Source: Nannocystis sp.
GTDB taxonomy: Bacteria > Myxococcota_A > Polyangia > Nannocystales > Nannocystaceae
DNA: 36,680 nt
Direction of reading: 5' to 3'
Assembly (NCBI RefSeq): GCF_013812955.1
Contig: NZ_JACCSO010000719.1
Span: forward strand, 1 to 36,680
Position numbers and translations under genes: made by a program. Shown here piece after piece: positions 18,837-27,667 of this stretch (position 1 is the stretch's first letter; every line of letters begins with the position of its first letter). Below the pieces are notes generated by a model that was not told the DNA's origin, ran no database searches, and saw only the letters and a program-made list of their open reading frames with translations.

Positions 18837-20406
18837 CTTCGAGATATGCGACGAGCGCTCCGACCATGTCGTCGGCGGCCAGCGTCACCAGGCCGCGCTG
18901 ACCGCCCGGGATGTCGTTGACCAGGATCGCGAATGCGATCACGTGATTGCTCTCGACGGCGACGTAACCCGCCAGCGTCTTCACGCGATCGAGCGTGCCG
19001 GTCTTCGCACGCACGCGGCCCATCGCGGGCTTGCCCTTGAACCGCCGCGCGAGCGTGCCGTCGTAGCCGCCGGTGGGAAGTGATGCGACGAGGTCGGGTC
19101 CGATCCGGTAGTCCCGGTGGGCCGCGGCGAGCAGCGAGACCAGCTGCTTGGCGGACACCTCCGTCGACGCGAACAGGCCGGAGCCATTTTCGCTACGATA
19201 CGTCCCCGTCACTCCGATCTCCGCGAGCCTGCCGCGGACCGCGGCAACGCCATCCGCCCACGTCGCGTTCGGTGCCGCCTTGGTCTCGGCGCCGAGCGTC
19301 TTCATCACGCACTCGGCGACGTAGTTGTCGGACGACTTGTTCATCGACCGCAGCACGTCGGCGAGCGTGGCGCTGTCGTGGGTGGCGATCAGCTTGCTGC
19401 TCGCGGGCACGGTTCCGAAGCTGACCGACCGACGGCCGAGCTTGACGCCGTTCTCGGCGAGCGCGCGCAGGAAGACCTCGGCCGCGAACCGCGCAGGATC
19501 GTCGACGCGGCGGCGGAGATCCCACGACCCCTGACCTTGTCGGATCGTTCCGGTCAGCTCGAGCGCGATCTGATCGCGGCGCGGCTTGGCATCGAGGCGC
19601 AGCCGGGTGCGGCCCTCGGTGACACTGGTGACCTCGTCCTTGGTGAGCTTGAGGTAATCGCCGAGCGACGGATCGACCGTGACCTTCGCCTTGCCCTCGG
19701 GCTGCGCGAGCACGGTGACCGTGTACGAGCTGCGATTGACGCCGAAGCTCGCGACCGGCGCGCGGAACGCGGCGGTCTCCTTCGGTTGCTCGTTGAAGTG
19801 CGGTGGCTCGGTGACGTTGTCGAAGTAGGAGCCATCGACGACCAGGTTGCCCTCGACGCTGAGCACGCCGCGCGCCGCGACATCGTGCGCGAGCTGGCGG
19901 AGGGACTCGAGCGAGAGCATCGGATCGCCGCGGCCCTTGATGTAGAGGTTACCGGTGACCTTGCCGTCGACGTCGGGGAGCGAGGTCGCATGGACCGACG
20001 TCCGCCAGCGAAACCCGCCGCCGAGCCCGCGCAGCGCGGCCACCGAGGTCAGGAGCTTTGCGTTGGACGCCAGGTTGAGCCCCTTCTCGGGCTCCTGCGC
20101 CACCAGGATCGCACCCGTGGTCAGATCCACCGCGTAGTAGCCGACCTTCGCGCGCGACAGCTGCGGTCGCGAGGTCAGGGCCGTGGTGAACTTCTCCTTG
20201 AGCCAGCCGGCGCGCAGAGCCGGGTTGGTCGGCGCGACGATCGCGCTACCGCTGCCGGTCACGCCGTCGTCGTCATCGTCGACGCTGGGTGGAGCGGGAT
20301 CGGCGGAACCAGACCCCGAGCCTGGTTGCGATGCCGCCGGCCCGCCGCCCATACTCGCCAGGAGCCCGACGACGAGTAATGACGGAAGCCTCCGTGAAGA
20401 GATCAC
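18829..20406 (-). CDS. dacB: D-alanyl-D-alanine carboxypeptidase/endopeptidase (PBP4, peptidase S13)
   Basis: 525 residues from a GTG. A signal peptide (ISSRRLPSLLVVGLLASMGGG) leads to a disordered Gly/Ser/Asp linker (about 27-60). The S13 active site is intact: Ser114-Asn-Ala-Lys117, Ser359-Asp-Asn361 and Lys468-Thr-Gly470. The large insertion between the first two motifs (about 140-330) is the extra-domain insertion typical of PBP4/DacB. It trims terminal D-Ala and cleaves cross-links of peptidoglycan in the periplasm. The start codon lies inside the first codons of the divergent substrate-binding-protein gene, an unusual arrangement. No strong Shine-Dalgarno is seen for this GTG. Confidence 0.94.
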   Translation of the reverse strand: MISSRRLPSLLVVGLLASMGGGPAASQPGSGSGSADPAPPSVDDDDDGVTGSGSAIVAPTNPALRAGWLKEKFTTALTSRPQLSRAKVGYYAVDLTTGAILVAQEPEKGLNLASNAKLLTSVAALRGLGGGFRWRTSVHATSLPDVDGKVTGNLYIKGRGDPMLSLESLRQLAHDVAARGVLSVEGNLVVDGSYFDNVTEPPHFNEQPKETAAFRAPVASFGVNRSSYTVTVLAQPEGKAKVTVDPSLGDYLKLTKDEVTSVTEGRTRLRLDAKPRRDQIALELTGTIRQGQGSWDLRRRVDDPARFAAEVFLRALAENGVKLGRRSVSFGTVPASSKLIATHDSATLADVLRSMNKSSDNYVAECVMKTLGAETKAAPNATWADGVAAVRGRLAEIGVTGTYRSENGSGLFASTEVSAKQLVSLLAAAHRDYRIGPDLVASLPTGGYDGTLARRFKGKPAMGRVRAKTGTLDRVKTLAGYVAVESNHVIAFAILVNDIPGGQRGLVTLAADDMVGALVAYLEAK

Positions 20407-21944
20407 CTGCCAACGCTATCACCGCCGCCTTCGCCGTGCTCGCCACTCTTGGCTGCACCGCGCGGCGGCGGACGCCCGACGATACGCTGGTGGTCTTGAT
20501 CGAGTCCGCGATGGTGACGGGTGACCCGCGCTACGCGATCACCGGCTACGACCGCAAGCTCGCGCACGTCATCGCGCCGGGCCTGACCATCGTCGATTCG
20601 CCGACGCTCGAGCCGCGGATGGGGCTCGCGACGAAGGTGACGCGCGTCGACGATCTGACCTGGGATGTCGAGGTTCGCGCCGACGCCAAGTTCTCCGACG
20701 GACTCCCCGTGCGTGCCGACGACGTCGCCGCGACCTACCAGGATCTGATCGCGCCCGACTCCGACAGCATGTTCCACAAGCAGTTCGACGACCGGTTCAC
20801 CAAGGTTGTCGTGACGTCGCCGCACGTCGTTCGGTTTCACCTCAAGTCGCCGCTCGCGACGTTCCAGACCGACATCGATTTCGGCATCGTCTCCTACCAC
20901 CACGGCAAACCGGAGCGAGGCAGCGGGATCGGTGCAGGGGCGTACATGGTTCGCGAGATCACGTCGACCGAGGTGCTGCTCGACGTCAATCCGCACTACT
21001 ACGGCCCGAAGCCGAGCATCCCGCACGTCGAGATCAAGATCGTGCGCGACAACGCCGCGCGTCTGCTGATGCTGGTCGGCGGTTCCGCCGATCTGGTGCA
21101 GAACGCGACCCGGCTCGATCTCGTCGACGAGGTTCTCGATCGACCGCGCGTGCGGATCGAGTCAGGGCCGAGCGTGTTCCTGACGTACTTGCTGATGAAC
21201 AACACCGACCCGGTGCTCCGCGACAAGCGCGTGCGCCAGGCGATCGCGCTCGCGATCGATCGCCCGCAGATCATCTCGGCCAAGTTCGGCGGCCGAGCGC
21301 AGCTCGCCACCGGGCTGCTCCCCCAGACCCACTGGGCCTACGCGAAGGGGATGAAGAGCTGGGATCACGATCTCCGGCGTGCGAACCAGCTGCTCGACGA
21401 GGCCGGCTTCAAGGATCCCGACGGGGAGGGTCCGCGGCCGCGATTCTCGCTGACCTACAAGACCAGCTCCGACGCGTTCCGGATCGCGGTCGCGCGCGTG
21501 ATCGCCGCGCAGCTCGCGCGGGTCGGGATCGAGATCGACGTCCGCCCGTTCGAGTTCGCGACGTTCTTCGCCGACATCAAGAAGGGCAGCTACCAGCTCG
21601 GCTCGATGCAGACCGCCGAGATCACCGAGCCCGATTTTTACTTCACGTATTTTCACAGCTCGTGGATCCCGAACGAGAAGAACCCGGATGGCTACAACCG
21701 CTGGCGCTACATCAACCCCGTGGTCGACAAGCTGACCGAGGCCGGCCGCCGCGAGCTCGACCGCACCAAGCGGATCGCGATCTACGATCAGATCCAGCGG
21801 ATCGTCGCCGAGGACGTGCCGATCATCCCACTGTTCCACGAGGACAACGTGGTGCTGCTGAATCGGGACGTGGAGGGCTTTACGATCACGCCAAACGCTC
21901 GGTTGATCGGCATCGCCACGGCCTCGAAAAAGCCGTCTGACTAG
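20394..21944 (+). CDS. Peptide/oligopeptide-type ABC transporter substrate-binding lipoprotein (SBP_bac_5)
   Basis: 516 residues from the GTG at 20394, preferred over the ATG at 20379 because GGAAG at 20384-20388 sits five bases before it. It then begins with a lipoprotein signal: Lys-Arg, a hydrophobic core, and a lipobox ending Leu-Gly-Cys21. The mature part shows the family 5 pattern: LTWDVEVRADAKFSDGLPVRADDVAATY early, VRQAIALAIDRPQI in the middle, and a C-terminal IYDQIQRIVAEDVPIIPLF segment. It binds a solute, probably peptide, outside the inner membrane. No permease or ATPase gene lies next to it, so it would have to serve a transporter elsewhere. Its 3' end overlaps the giant ATPase gene by four bases. 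Confidence 0.92.
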   Translation: MKRSPANAITAAFAVLATLGCTARRRTPDDTLVVLIESAMVTGDPRYAITGYDRKLAHVIAPGLTIVDSPTLEPRMGLATKVTRVDDLTWDVEVRADAKFSDGLPVRADDVAATYQDLIAPDSDSMFHKQFDDRFTKVVVTSPHVVRFHLKSPLATFQTDIDFGIVSYHHGKPERGSGIGAGAYMVREITSTEVLLDVNPHYYGPKPSIPHVEIKIVRDNAARLLMLVGGSADLVQNATRLDLVDEVLDRPRVRIESGPSVFLTYLLMNNTDPVLRDKRVRQAIALAIDRPQIISAKFGGRAQLATGLLPQTHWAYAKGMKSWDHDLRRANQLLDEAGFKDPDGEGPRPRFSLTYKTSSDAFRIAVARVIAAQLARVGIEIDVRPFEFATFFADIKKGSYQLGSMQTAEITEPDFYFTYFHSSWIPNEKNPDGYNRWRYINPVVDKLTEAGRRELDRTKRIAIYDQIQRIVAEDVPIIPLFHEDNVVLLNRDVEGFTITPNARLIGIATASKKPSD

Positions 21945-24900
21945 CGTCCGAGCCGAGCATCGAGCGTCTTCAAGAGCTCGATGATCTGGACCATCTTGTT
22001 CGCGAGCAGCGTGTCGCCGGCGCGGCTCTCGACCGCGGCACCGACGACCGGTAACAGCGTCTGCTCGATCCGGCGGATCTGTCCGAGCAGCTGTTCGGGA
22101 TCGATCGACCCAGGATCCGTACCGAGCCGCGGCGAGTTGCCGTTGCCGTTCCCGGTGAAGCTCTGGGCGTGCCGCAGCGACTCGACGATCGCGTCGAGCC
22201 GCGGTGCGAGCCAGCGCTCGAGCTCGGGGTCGCTGCCGTTGCCGGTGCGTGCGGGGTGGCGCTGCTGGGATTCGGCGAGCCAGGCGGCGAGCGAGTCGAG
22301 TCGCGGGCCGAGCCACGATTCCGCGGACTCCGGCGGTGGTGGTGGGGGCGGGGGCGACTTCGACGCCGCGAGCGAGACCACGCCGCGCAGCTGCTTGAGC
22401 TCGGTGGCGACATCGGATTGCTTCGCGGCGGCGATCGCTTCCTTGATCGCGCCGAGGTCGGCGCCGAGACCCGAGAGCGTACCGACCAGCTTGGTCACCG
22501 GATCCGACTCTGCCCCGCCCATCCGGCGCTGGCGCACGAACTCGGCCTTCATCTCGGTCCAGCGCTTCTCGATCTCGGGCGTCATCCGGCCGCGGAGCTC
22601 GGCCAGCTTGAGGAGGTTCTGTTCGGCGGCGGTGGTCAGCGTCTGCGATTCGCCGCGGTAGTGATCGTCGACCAGCTGCTGGAGCTCCTGCGGGGTCATC
22701 GCCGAGACCGTCTTCTCGGCGATCTTGTTCATGTTGCGGTAGCTGCCCTGCAGCTTGAACGGCGGCTCGGTGCGATAGGCATCCGCCTGCGCGGCCGACC
22801 GGATGTACTCCGCGTTGACCTTGAGCAGCGTCTCCTGCGCGACGAACAGGTGGCGCATCACCGCCATGATCTCCTCGAGCTCGACGCCCGAGTAGCCATG
22901 CGAGAGCTCGGTGGTGGCGATCGGCTCGCCCTTCGCCATCCGCACCAGCTTGTAGACGTCACCGAGGTCCCGCGTCGCGAGCGGGTTGAGCGTCGGGTTC
23001 GACGTCAGCGCATTCTCGAGGAACGACAGCGCGAAGGCCTCCGCCTTGCCGCCGAGGACGTCACCGAGGTTGTAGACGTCGGCGCGGTTCGCGAGCATGT
23101 CGGGGATCTTGAAGGCCTCGCCACTCTCGGTGTACGGGTTGCCGGCCATCACGACGCAGAACTTCTTGCCGCGCAGGTCGTACGTGCGCGTCCGGCCGCG
23201 CCACACGCCCTCGATCTTGCGCTGCGCATCGCAGAGCGAGATGAACTTCTGGAGCAGCTCCGGCGACGTGTGCTGGATGTCGTCGAGGTAGAGCATCACG
23301 TTGGTGCCCATCTCGAGTGCGAGCGAGACCTTCTCGATCTCCTGCCGCGCGGTCGCGTTCGGAGCTTCGGCCGGATCGAGCGACGTCACGTCGTGGCCGA
23401 GCGCCGGGCCGTTGACCTTGACGAACGCGAGGCCGAGGCGCGCCGCGACGTACTCCATCAACGTCGTCTTGCCGTACCCGGGTGGCGAGATCAGGAGCAG
23501 CATGCCCATCTGATCGGTGCGCTTGGCCGCGCCGGATGCGCCGAGCTGCTTCGCGAGGTTCGCGCCGCACAGCGGCAGGTACACCTGATCGATCAGGCGA
23601 TTGCGCACGAACGACGACATCACCTTCGGCTTGAGCTCGTCGATCCGTAGCCGCTTGCGCTCCTGCGCGGCGATCTCGGCCTTGACCGTTCGGTAGGCGC
23701 GGAACGCCGGCACCGTCTCGGTGCGGAACCGCGACAGCCGCGCAGTCATCTCGTCGAGCCGGATCGGTAGCTGACCGCCGGTGACGCGCGCATGGCGTCC
23801 GAGCAGGCCCGTGACGGTGGTCTCGATGACCGCGCTCGACGTGTCGCGCGCGAGGTTCGGGGTCGCGAGATACGCCGCCGCTTCGATCGCCGCCGCGGCG
23901 AGCTCGGGTTTGCGTGCGACGATGCCGTCGACCCAGGCGCGGGTCAGCGCGAGAGCCGCGCCGGGCACGGTCTGCAGCACGCGGACGTCGTCGTCGAACC
24001 CGGGGCGCGCGGCGCGTGCGGTGAGCTCGGCGTGCAGTGCCTCGACGATCGCGATCGCGTTGCCGCTCACCACAAACCGCGGGTTCGAGACGGATAGCTC
24101 GCGCACCACATACTGCGTGGCGAGCTCCGCATCGGCCGCCGCCAGCCCCGCGGCGATCAGCTGCGGTTCACGCTCGACGAACCTCGCGATCGCAGCAGCG
24201 ATCTCGACGGCGAGCTGGTTGCGCCCACCGCGATCGCCGAGGACGTCGGCGAGCCGCGCGAGGCTCTGCGCGGAGCGATGCCAGCGATGGCGGGCCTGGG
24301 CGTCGTCGCGCATGCCCTGCGTGACCTCGTTGCCCCAGTACATCACCGCGAGCGCGCGTGCCGCGGCGGGGTAGGCGAGTAACCCGGCGCCGTCGCGCAT
24401 GGCGAGCAGGCGTTCCAAGATCTTCGCGGCATCGTGATCGTGGACGCCGCGCTCGTAGCCCTCGTCGTACCGCCCCTGGGCGATGCCCTTGAGCAGATCC
24501 TCGAGCTTGCCGAGACGAGCCGCGTCGTGCAGCGCCGCGATCGTCAACCCGTTGGCACCGGCCTCGGCATCGGCCAGGATCGACGCCGCGAGGTACTCGC
24601 CGCGATAGACCTCGGCGGACTCGCTCGGCAGGTCCTGGTTCCACAGCGGCTTGGCGGCGAGCAGGCGTTCATCTTCGAGCGGCTCGTAGAAATCGGTGCC
24701 GGCGAGGTGCACGGCGAGGCCGTCCTCGTGCGGGACGATCATCAGCTCGAGCGGCTGCGTGTTGACCGGGAACCGGTGCTCGCCAAACCGGATCGTCTCG
24801 CCGCCGCCCTCGAACAGATCTGCCTTGTCGCGCTGACCGCGCAGCGCGTCCTGCCGCGCGCTCTTGAGCTTGGCCTCGAGCTCGTCGGCCTTGACCGCGT

Positions 24901-27421
24901 CGCCGAGCGATCCCATCTCCGCGGAGATGTCGCGCAGCTTCTGCACCATCGCATCGGACGCGAAGTACGCGTTGACCTCGTCGGCGGTGGCCAGCGTCGA
25001 CGATCGACGAGCCACGCCCTCGAGGATCCGCTGTGCGGCCTTCTGGAGGTTCGCGGCCCGGCGCTGCCGCTCCGCCGCGAGCAGCTGCTTGCGCGCACCG
25101 ACCGAATCGACGATCTCCTCGCGCTTGGTCGTCAGCTCCGCGGTCAGCTCGTCGATGTCCGCGAACCGGCCCTCGAGCTCCTCGAGCTGGACGAGCAGGC
25201 GCGTCAGCTCCTGATCACAACGCTCCGGCGAGTCGCACTGCGCGAGCGCCGAGGCCACGCTCTGCGTCAGCAGCTTGACCTGGGCTCCGAACTCCGCGCG
25301 GCCTTCCTTGCCCGCGAGCTCGCGGTAGCGACCTTCGATCGTCGCGCGCGCGCGGTTCACCTGACCGAACGCGTCGGTGATGTTCTCGAGGATGATCGTC
25401 CGCTTCGTCGTGTCGTCGATCTTGAGCGACCCGATCACGTTGCCGAGCAGATCGAGACCCCCGGCGACCTTGTCGATGTCCTCTCGGACCGGCTTGATCT
25501 CGACCGCGGTCGGCAGCTCTGCCACCCGCGAGGCGAGCGCATCCGCGCGACCGACGAGCTCGCCGAACGCCTGACCGCGCGCGAGGAGCGCGACGCAGTC
25601 ACTGGTGACGCGATCGAACGCGGTCGCGACTTCCTTCTCGAGCGCCTCGAGCCGGGCGACGTCGACGAATCGGATGTCCTTCTTCGAGATCAGCGCGCCG
25701 CGCAACCCTCGCAGCCCGGTGAGGGCCTCGAGGAACGGATCGATCTTCTCCCATCCCTCGCTGCGCGTCGCGCGCAACTTCTCGACGACCAGGGCCTCGG
25801 CCTCGACGACCGCATTCCTGGCCGCGGCTTCGAGCGCGATGACCTTGTCGTACTCGTCGAGGATCAACTTCGCGGTGCTGCGAACATCGCCGACCGCGGT
25901 CTTGAGGTCGCCGGCATCCCCGTGCCCGAGCCAGTAGTACGCGTCGACCGCGCGGGTCGACAGCCCGAGGATGTCCTCGAACGTCGTCCGCTGCGGCTTG
26001 TCGGCGGAGGCCAGACGCGCGATCGACAGCGCGTCGGACAGGCCGCGCACCAGATCCGCATTGCCGACCTTCGCGAGGTAGCTGCCGTCGGTGGGCGCAC
26101 TTGCCGCGAACTCCGCCGACGTGAACGGCGTCTTCCACACCTGCATCGGGTGGACGCGCGTCGGCTCCGTCGACGTTCCGCGCATCACCACCATGCGGCC
26201 GTCGGGGAACAGCGAGTAGCCATTGCACTGGATCGGCGACGCGACCGACTTCTCGATCAGGTTGTACGCCGCGAGCACGTACGTGCCGTCGCGACCACGG
26301 TGATAGACGTAGAGCACGTCCTCGCCGTTCGGGCTCTTGAGCTCGCGCTCGAGGACGTAGTCGGTGTGGTCGCCGTCGAACTTCTTGTAGTCGCCGCCGA
26401 CCAGCACGTAGCCGCCGGGAAACACGATCCCGTGGTCCTCGGGCAGGTTGCGGCAGCCCTGACCGATGCCATCGGCGCGCACGACCTTCTTCGAGCGCGC
26501 GTCGAACACCAGGTACCGCCACGCGGTCTCGCGGAACGGCAGGATCTTGAGGACCACCAGGCCGACGCCACGGGCGGAGGTCGACCCGATCGGTGCGTAG
26601 AAGATCTTCGCGTCGTCGAGGGTCTGGTTCGCGTCGTCGACGGGCTCGCTGTAGACGCCCTGACCGGTCTCGGTGTTGTCCTCGACCTTGATCGTGAGAT
26701 CGCCGTTGATGCATTCGACGAACATCGCGTCGAGCAGGTTGTAGTGCGGGTGCTTGCCCGATCGCTGATCGTCGCGGGTGACCTCGCGCCACTCGAAGTC
26801 GTGCGAGGGCGGGGCGAGCGCGCCGTAATCGCGATCGCCGCGATCGTCGACGTACGCGATCCGGCCCGACGGCTCGATCCGCCAGCGCAGGACCTTCGAT
26901 TCTTTCCACGTCGCACCGGACTGGAACACCGCGAACAGCTGGGTGTCGGTGCGCACCAGCTGGCGAAGCTGCGCGTCGCGGTAATACCGGTAGAGGTTCG
27001 AAAAGTCGCGCGCGAGCGTGGCGTCGAGCAGGAACGCGCCGGCCTCGGCGTCGCGCGGTAATGGGGCAGTGTCGAAGGCGCTATCCGCGTTCGCCTGTGC
27101 GAGCGGCTCGAACCGATGCAGCGCGAGGACGTCCTCGAGCTTGGTCTGGTCCTTGAGCCCGAGGAACACATTGTAGCCGAGCAGGAGGTTTCCCCCGACC
27201 GCGACGATGTCGGCGGGCGCGCAGTTGTGCTCGGTCCGCACCCGCTCGGTCGCGATCAGCTGCGGCTCGGTCGAGCCGAACACGGACTTGCGCCGCGCGT
27301 TCAGCGCCTCGGTGCGCTTCGCGAGCTCGGCACCAGCGGTGGCGAGACGCGCCCGCAAGACCTCGTAGTTGCCGCCGGTGAGGGCGGCATCTACGTCGGC
27401 AGGTTTCGTCGGCTGCGCCAT
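21941..27421 (-). CDS. Giant AAA+ ATPase of the flotillin cassette ('DNA repair ATPase' family)
   Basis: 1826 residues. Residues about 1-430 are beta-rich and look like a propeller-type or DUF3686-like domain (for example GNLLLGYNVFLGLKDQ, GGYVLVGGDYKKFDGDHTDY). About 430-900 hold several coiled coils, and 900-1270 are helical. The AAA+ module spans about 1290-1520: Walker A Gly-Tyr-Gly-Lys1318-Thr-Thr, Walker B Leu-Asp1380-Asp1381, sensor-1-type VVMAGNPY, and an LANRAD arginine-finger candidate. A Pro8 stretch near 1689 begins a flexible tail with NGNGN linkers and short amphipathic helices. Relatives are often annotated as DNA-repair ATPases, but no DNA-binding or nuclease domain is visible here. 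The gene lies downstream of flotillin after a 246-bp repeat-rich gap. The likely role is remodelling flotillin or its clients at the membrane; this is inference. Confidence 0.85.
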   Translation of the reverse strand: MAQPTKPADVDAALTGGNYEVLRARLATAGAELAKRTEALNARRKSVFGSTEPQLIATERVRTEHNCAPADIVAVGGNLLLGYNVFLGLKDQTKLEDVLALHRFEPLAQANADSAFDTAPLPRDAEAGAFLLDATLARDFSNLYRYYRDAQLRQLVRTDTQLFAVFQSGATWKESKVLRWRIEPSGRIAYVDDRGDRDYGALAPPSHDFEWREVTRDDQRSGKHPHYNLLDAMFVECINGDLTIKVEDNTETGQGVYSEPVDDANQTLDDAKIFYAPIGSTSARGVGLVVLKILPFRETAWRYLVFDARSKKVVRADGIGQGCRNLPEDHGIVFPGGYVLVGGDYKKFDGDHTDYVLERELKSPNGEDVLYVYHRGRDGTYVLAAYNLIEKSVASPIQCNGYSLFPDGRMVVMRGTSTEPTRVHPMQVWKTPFTSAEFAASAPTDGSYLAKVGNADLVRGLSDALSIARLASADKPQRTTFEDILGLSTRAVDAYYWLGHGDAGDLKTAVGDVRSTAKLILDEYDKVIALEAAARNAVVEAEALVVEKLRATRSEGWEKIDPFLEALTGLRGLRGALISKKDIRFVDVARLEALEKEVATAFDRVTSDCVALLARGQAFGELVGRADALASRVAELPTAVEIKPVREDIDKVAGGLDLLGNVIGSLKIDDTTKRTIILENITDAFGQVNRARATIEGRYRELAGKEGRAEFGAQVKLLTQSVASALAQCDSPERCDQELTRLLVQLEELEGRFADIDELTAELTTKREEIVDSVGARKQLLAAERQRRAANLQKAAQRILEGVARRSSTLATADEVNAYFASDAMVQKLRDISAEMGSLGDAVKADELEAKLKSARQDALRGQRDKADLFEGGGETIRFGEHRFPVNTQPLELMIVPHEDGLAVHLAGTDFYEPLEDERLLAAKPLWNQDLPSESAEVYRGEYLAASILADAEAGANGLTIAALHDAARLGKLEDLLKGIAQGRYDEGYERGVHDHDAAKILERLLAMRDGAGLLAYPAAARALAVMYWGNEVTQGMRDDAQARHRWHRSAQSLARLADVLGDRGGRNQLAVEIAAAIARFVEREPQLIAAGLAAADAELATQYVVRELSVSNPRFVVSGNAIAIVEALHAELTARAARPGFDDDVRVLQTVPGAALALTRAWVDGIVARKPELAAAAIEAAAYLATPNLARDTSSAVIETTVTGLLGRHARVTGGQLPIRLDEMTARLSRFRTETVPAFRAYRTVKAEIAAQERKRLRIDELKPKVMSSFVRNRLIDQVYLPLCGANLAKQLGASGAAKRTDQMGMLLLISPPGYGKTTLMEYVAARLGLAFVKVNGPALGHDVTSLDPAEAPNATARQEIEKVSLALEMGTNVMLYLDDIQHTSPELLQKFISLCDAQRKIEGVWRGRTRTYDLRGKKFCVVMAGNPYTESGEAFKIPDMLANRADVYNLGDVLGGKAEAFALSFLENALTSNPTLNPLATRDLGDVYKLVRMAKGEPIATTELSHGYSGVELEEIMAVMRHLFVAQETLLKVNAEYIRSAAQADAYRTEPPFKLQGSYRNMNKIAEKTVSAMTPQELQQLVDDHYRGESQTLTTAAEQNLLKLAELRGRMTPEIEKRWTEMKAEFVRQRRMGGAESDPVTKLVGTLSGLGADLGAIKEAIAAAKQSDVATELKQLRGVVSLAASKSPPPPPPPPESAESWLGPRLDSLAAWLAESQQRHPARTGNGSDPELERWLAPRLDAIVESLRHAQSFTGNGNGNSPRLGTDPGSIDPEQLLGQIRRIEQTLLPVVGAAVESRAGDTLLANKMVQIIELLKTLDARLGR

Positions 27422-27667
27422 GCTAGCTCCGTTGACCTTGACTTGAACTTGAACTCCACCGTCGACGTTGACCTCGACCGAGCGAGCGTGACGTTCGACC
27501 GGCGTCGGCCGCGAGCACCGTCGAACACGCGTGTTCGACGGTGACTCGGCGAGACGTCAGGAGCAGTTGCACGAGGCCGGGCGTGACCCGGCGGACCCGG
27601 CGGACAATGTCCACGTGCGCGTTCACGTTCACGTTCAGGTTCACGTTCAGGTCAACGCTGACGTTGT
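27422..27667. repeat. Repeat-rich gap between flotillin and ATPase genes: two hexamer arrays flanking a palindrome
   Basis: The first array, 27431-27478, is eight degenerate hexamers (GTTGAC, CTTGAC, TTGAAC, TTGAAC, TCCACC, GTCGAC, GTTGAC, CTCGAC). The second, 27621-27668, is eight hexamers of the opposite sense (GTTCAC twice, GTTCAG, GTTCAC, GTTCAG, GTCAAC, GCTGAC, GTTGTT). Read on opposite strands the two arrays are similar, so they could pair. Between them lie a 28-bp palindrome, a GCCGGG/CCCGGC hairpin (27576-27592) and a direct repeat CCCGGCGGA (27587-27604). A 73-codon minus frame here is low-complexity (NLNVNVN) and not accepted as a gene. Confidence 0.85.
27516..27543. promoter_or_regulatory. 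28-bp perfect palindrome upstream of the ATPase gene
   Basis: Bases 27516-27529 (CACCGTCGAACACG) are followed immediately by their exact reverse complement at 27530-27543, with no loop. It lies 95 bp upstream of the ATPase start and 125 bp downstream of the flotillin stop. It could be an operator for a dimeric regulator or, as RNA, an extended hairpin that lowers read-through or protects the flotillin mRNA end. It has no T-tract on the minus strand, so it is not a classical terminator. Confidence 0.8.

Noticed and set aside
24434-27061. 875-codon plus-strand ORF over the giant ATPase
   Set aside because: Antisense shadow; Arg/Leu/Val/Asp-rich with no domain, opposite a gene with clear Walker A and B motifs.
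27516-27543. Palindrome as an intrinsic terminator for flotillin
   Set aside because: The stem is strong but no T-tract follows on the minus strand and there is no loop. An operator or an RNA-processing element fits as well.
27423-27644. 73-codon minus ORF (NLNVNVN start) between flotillin and ATPase genes
   Set aside because: Its coding sequence is just the hexamer array and palindrome, with no start signal and a low-complexity product.
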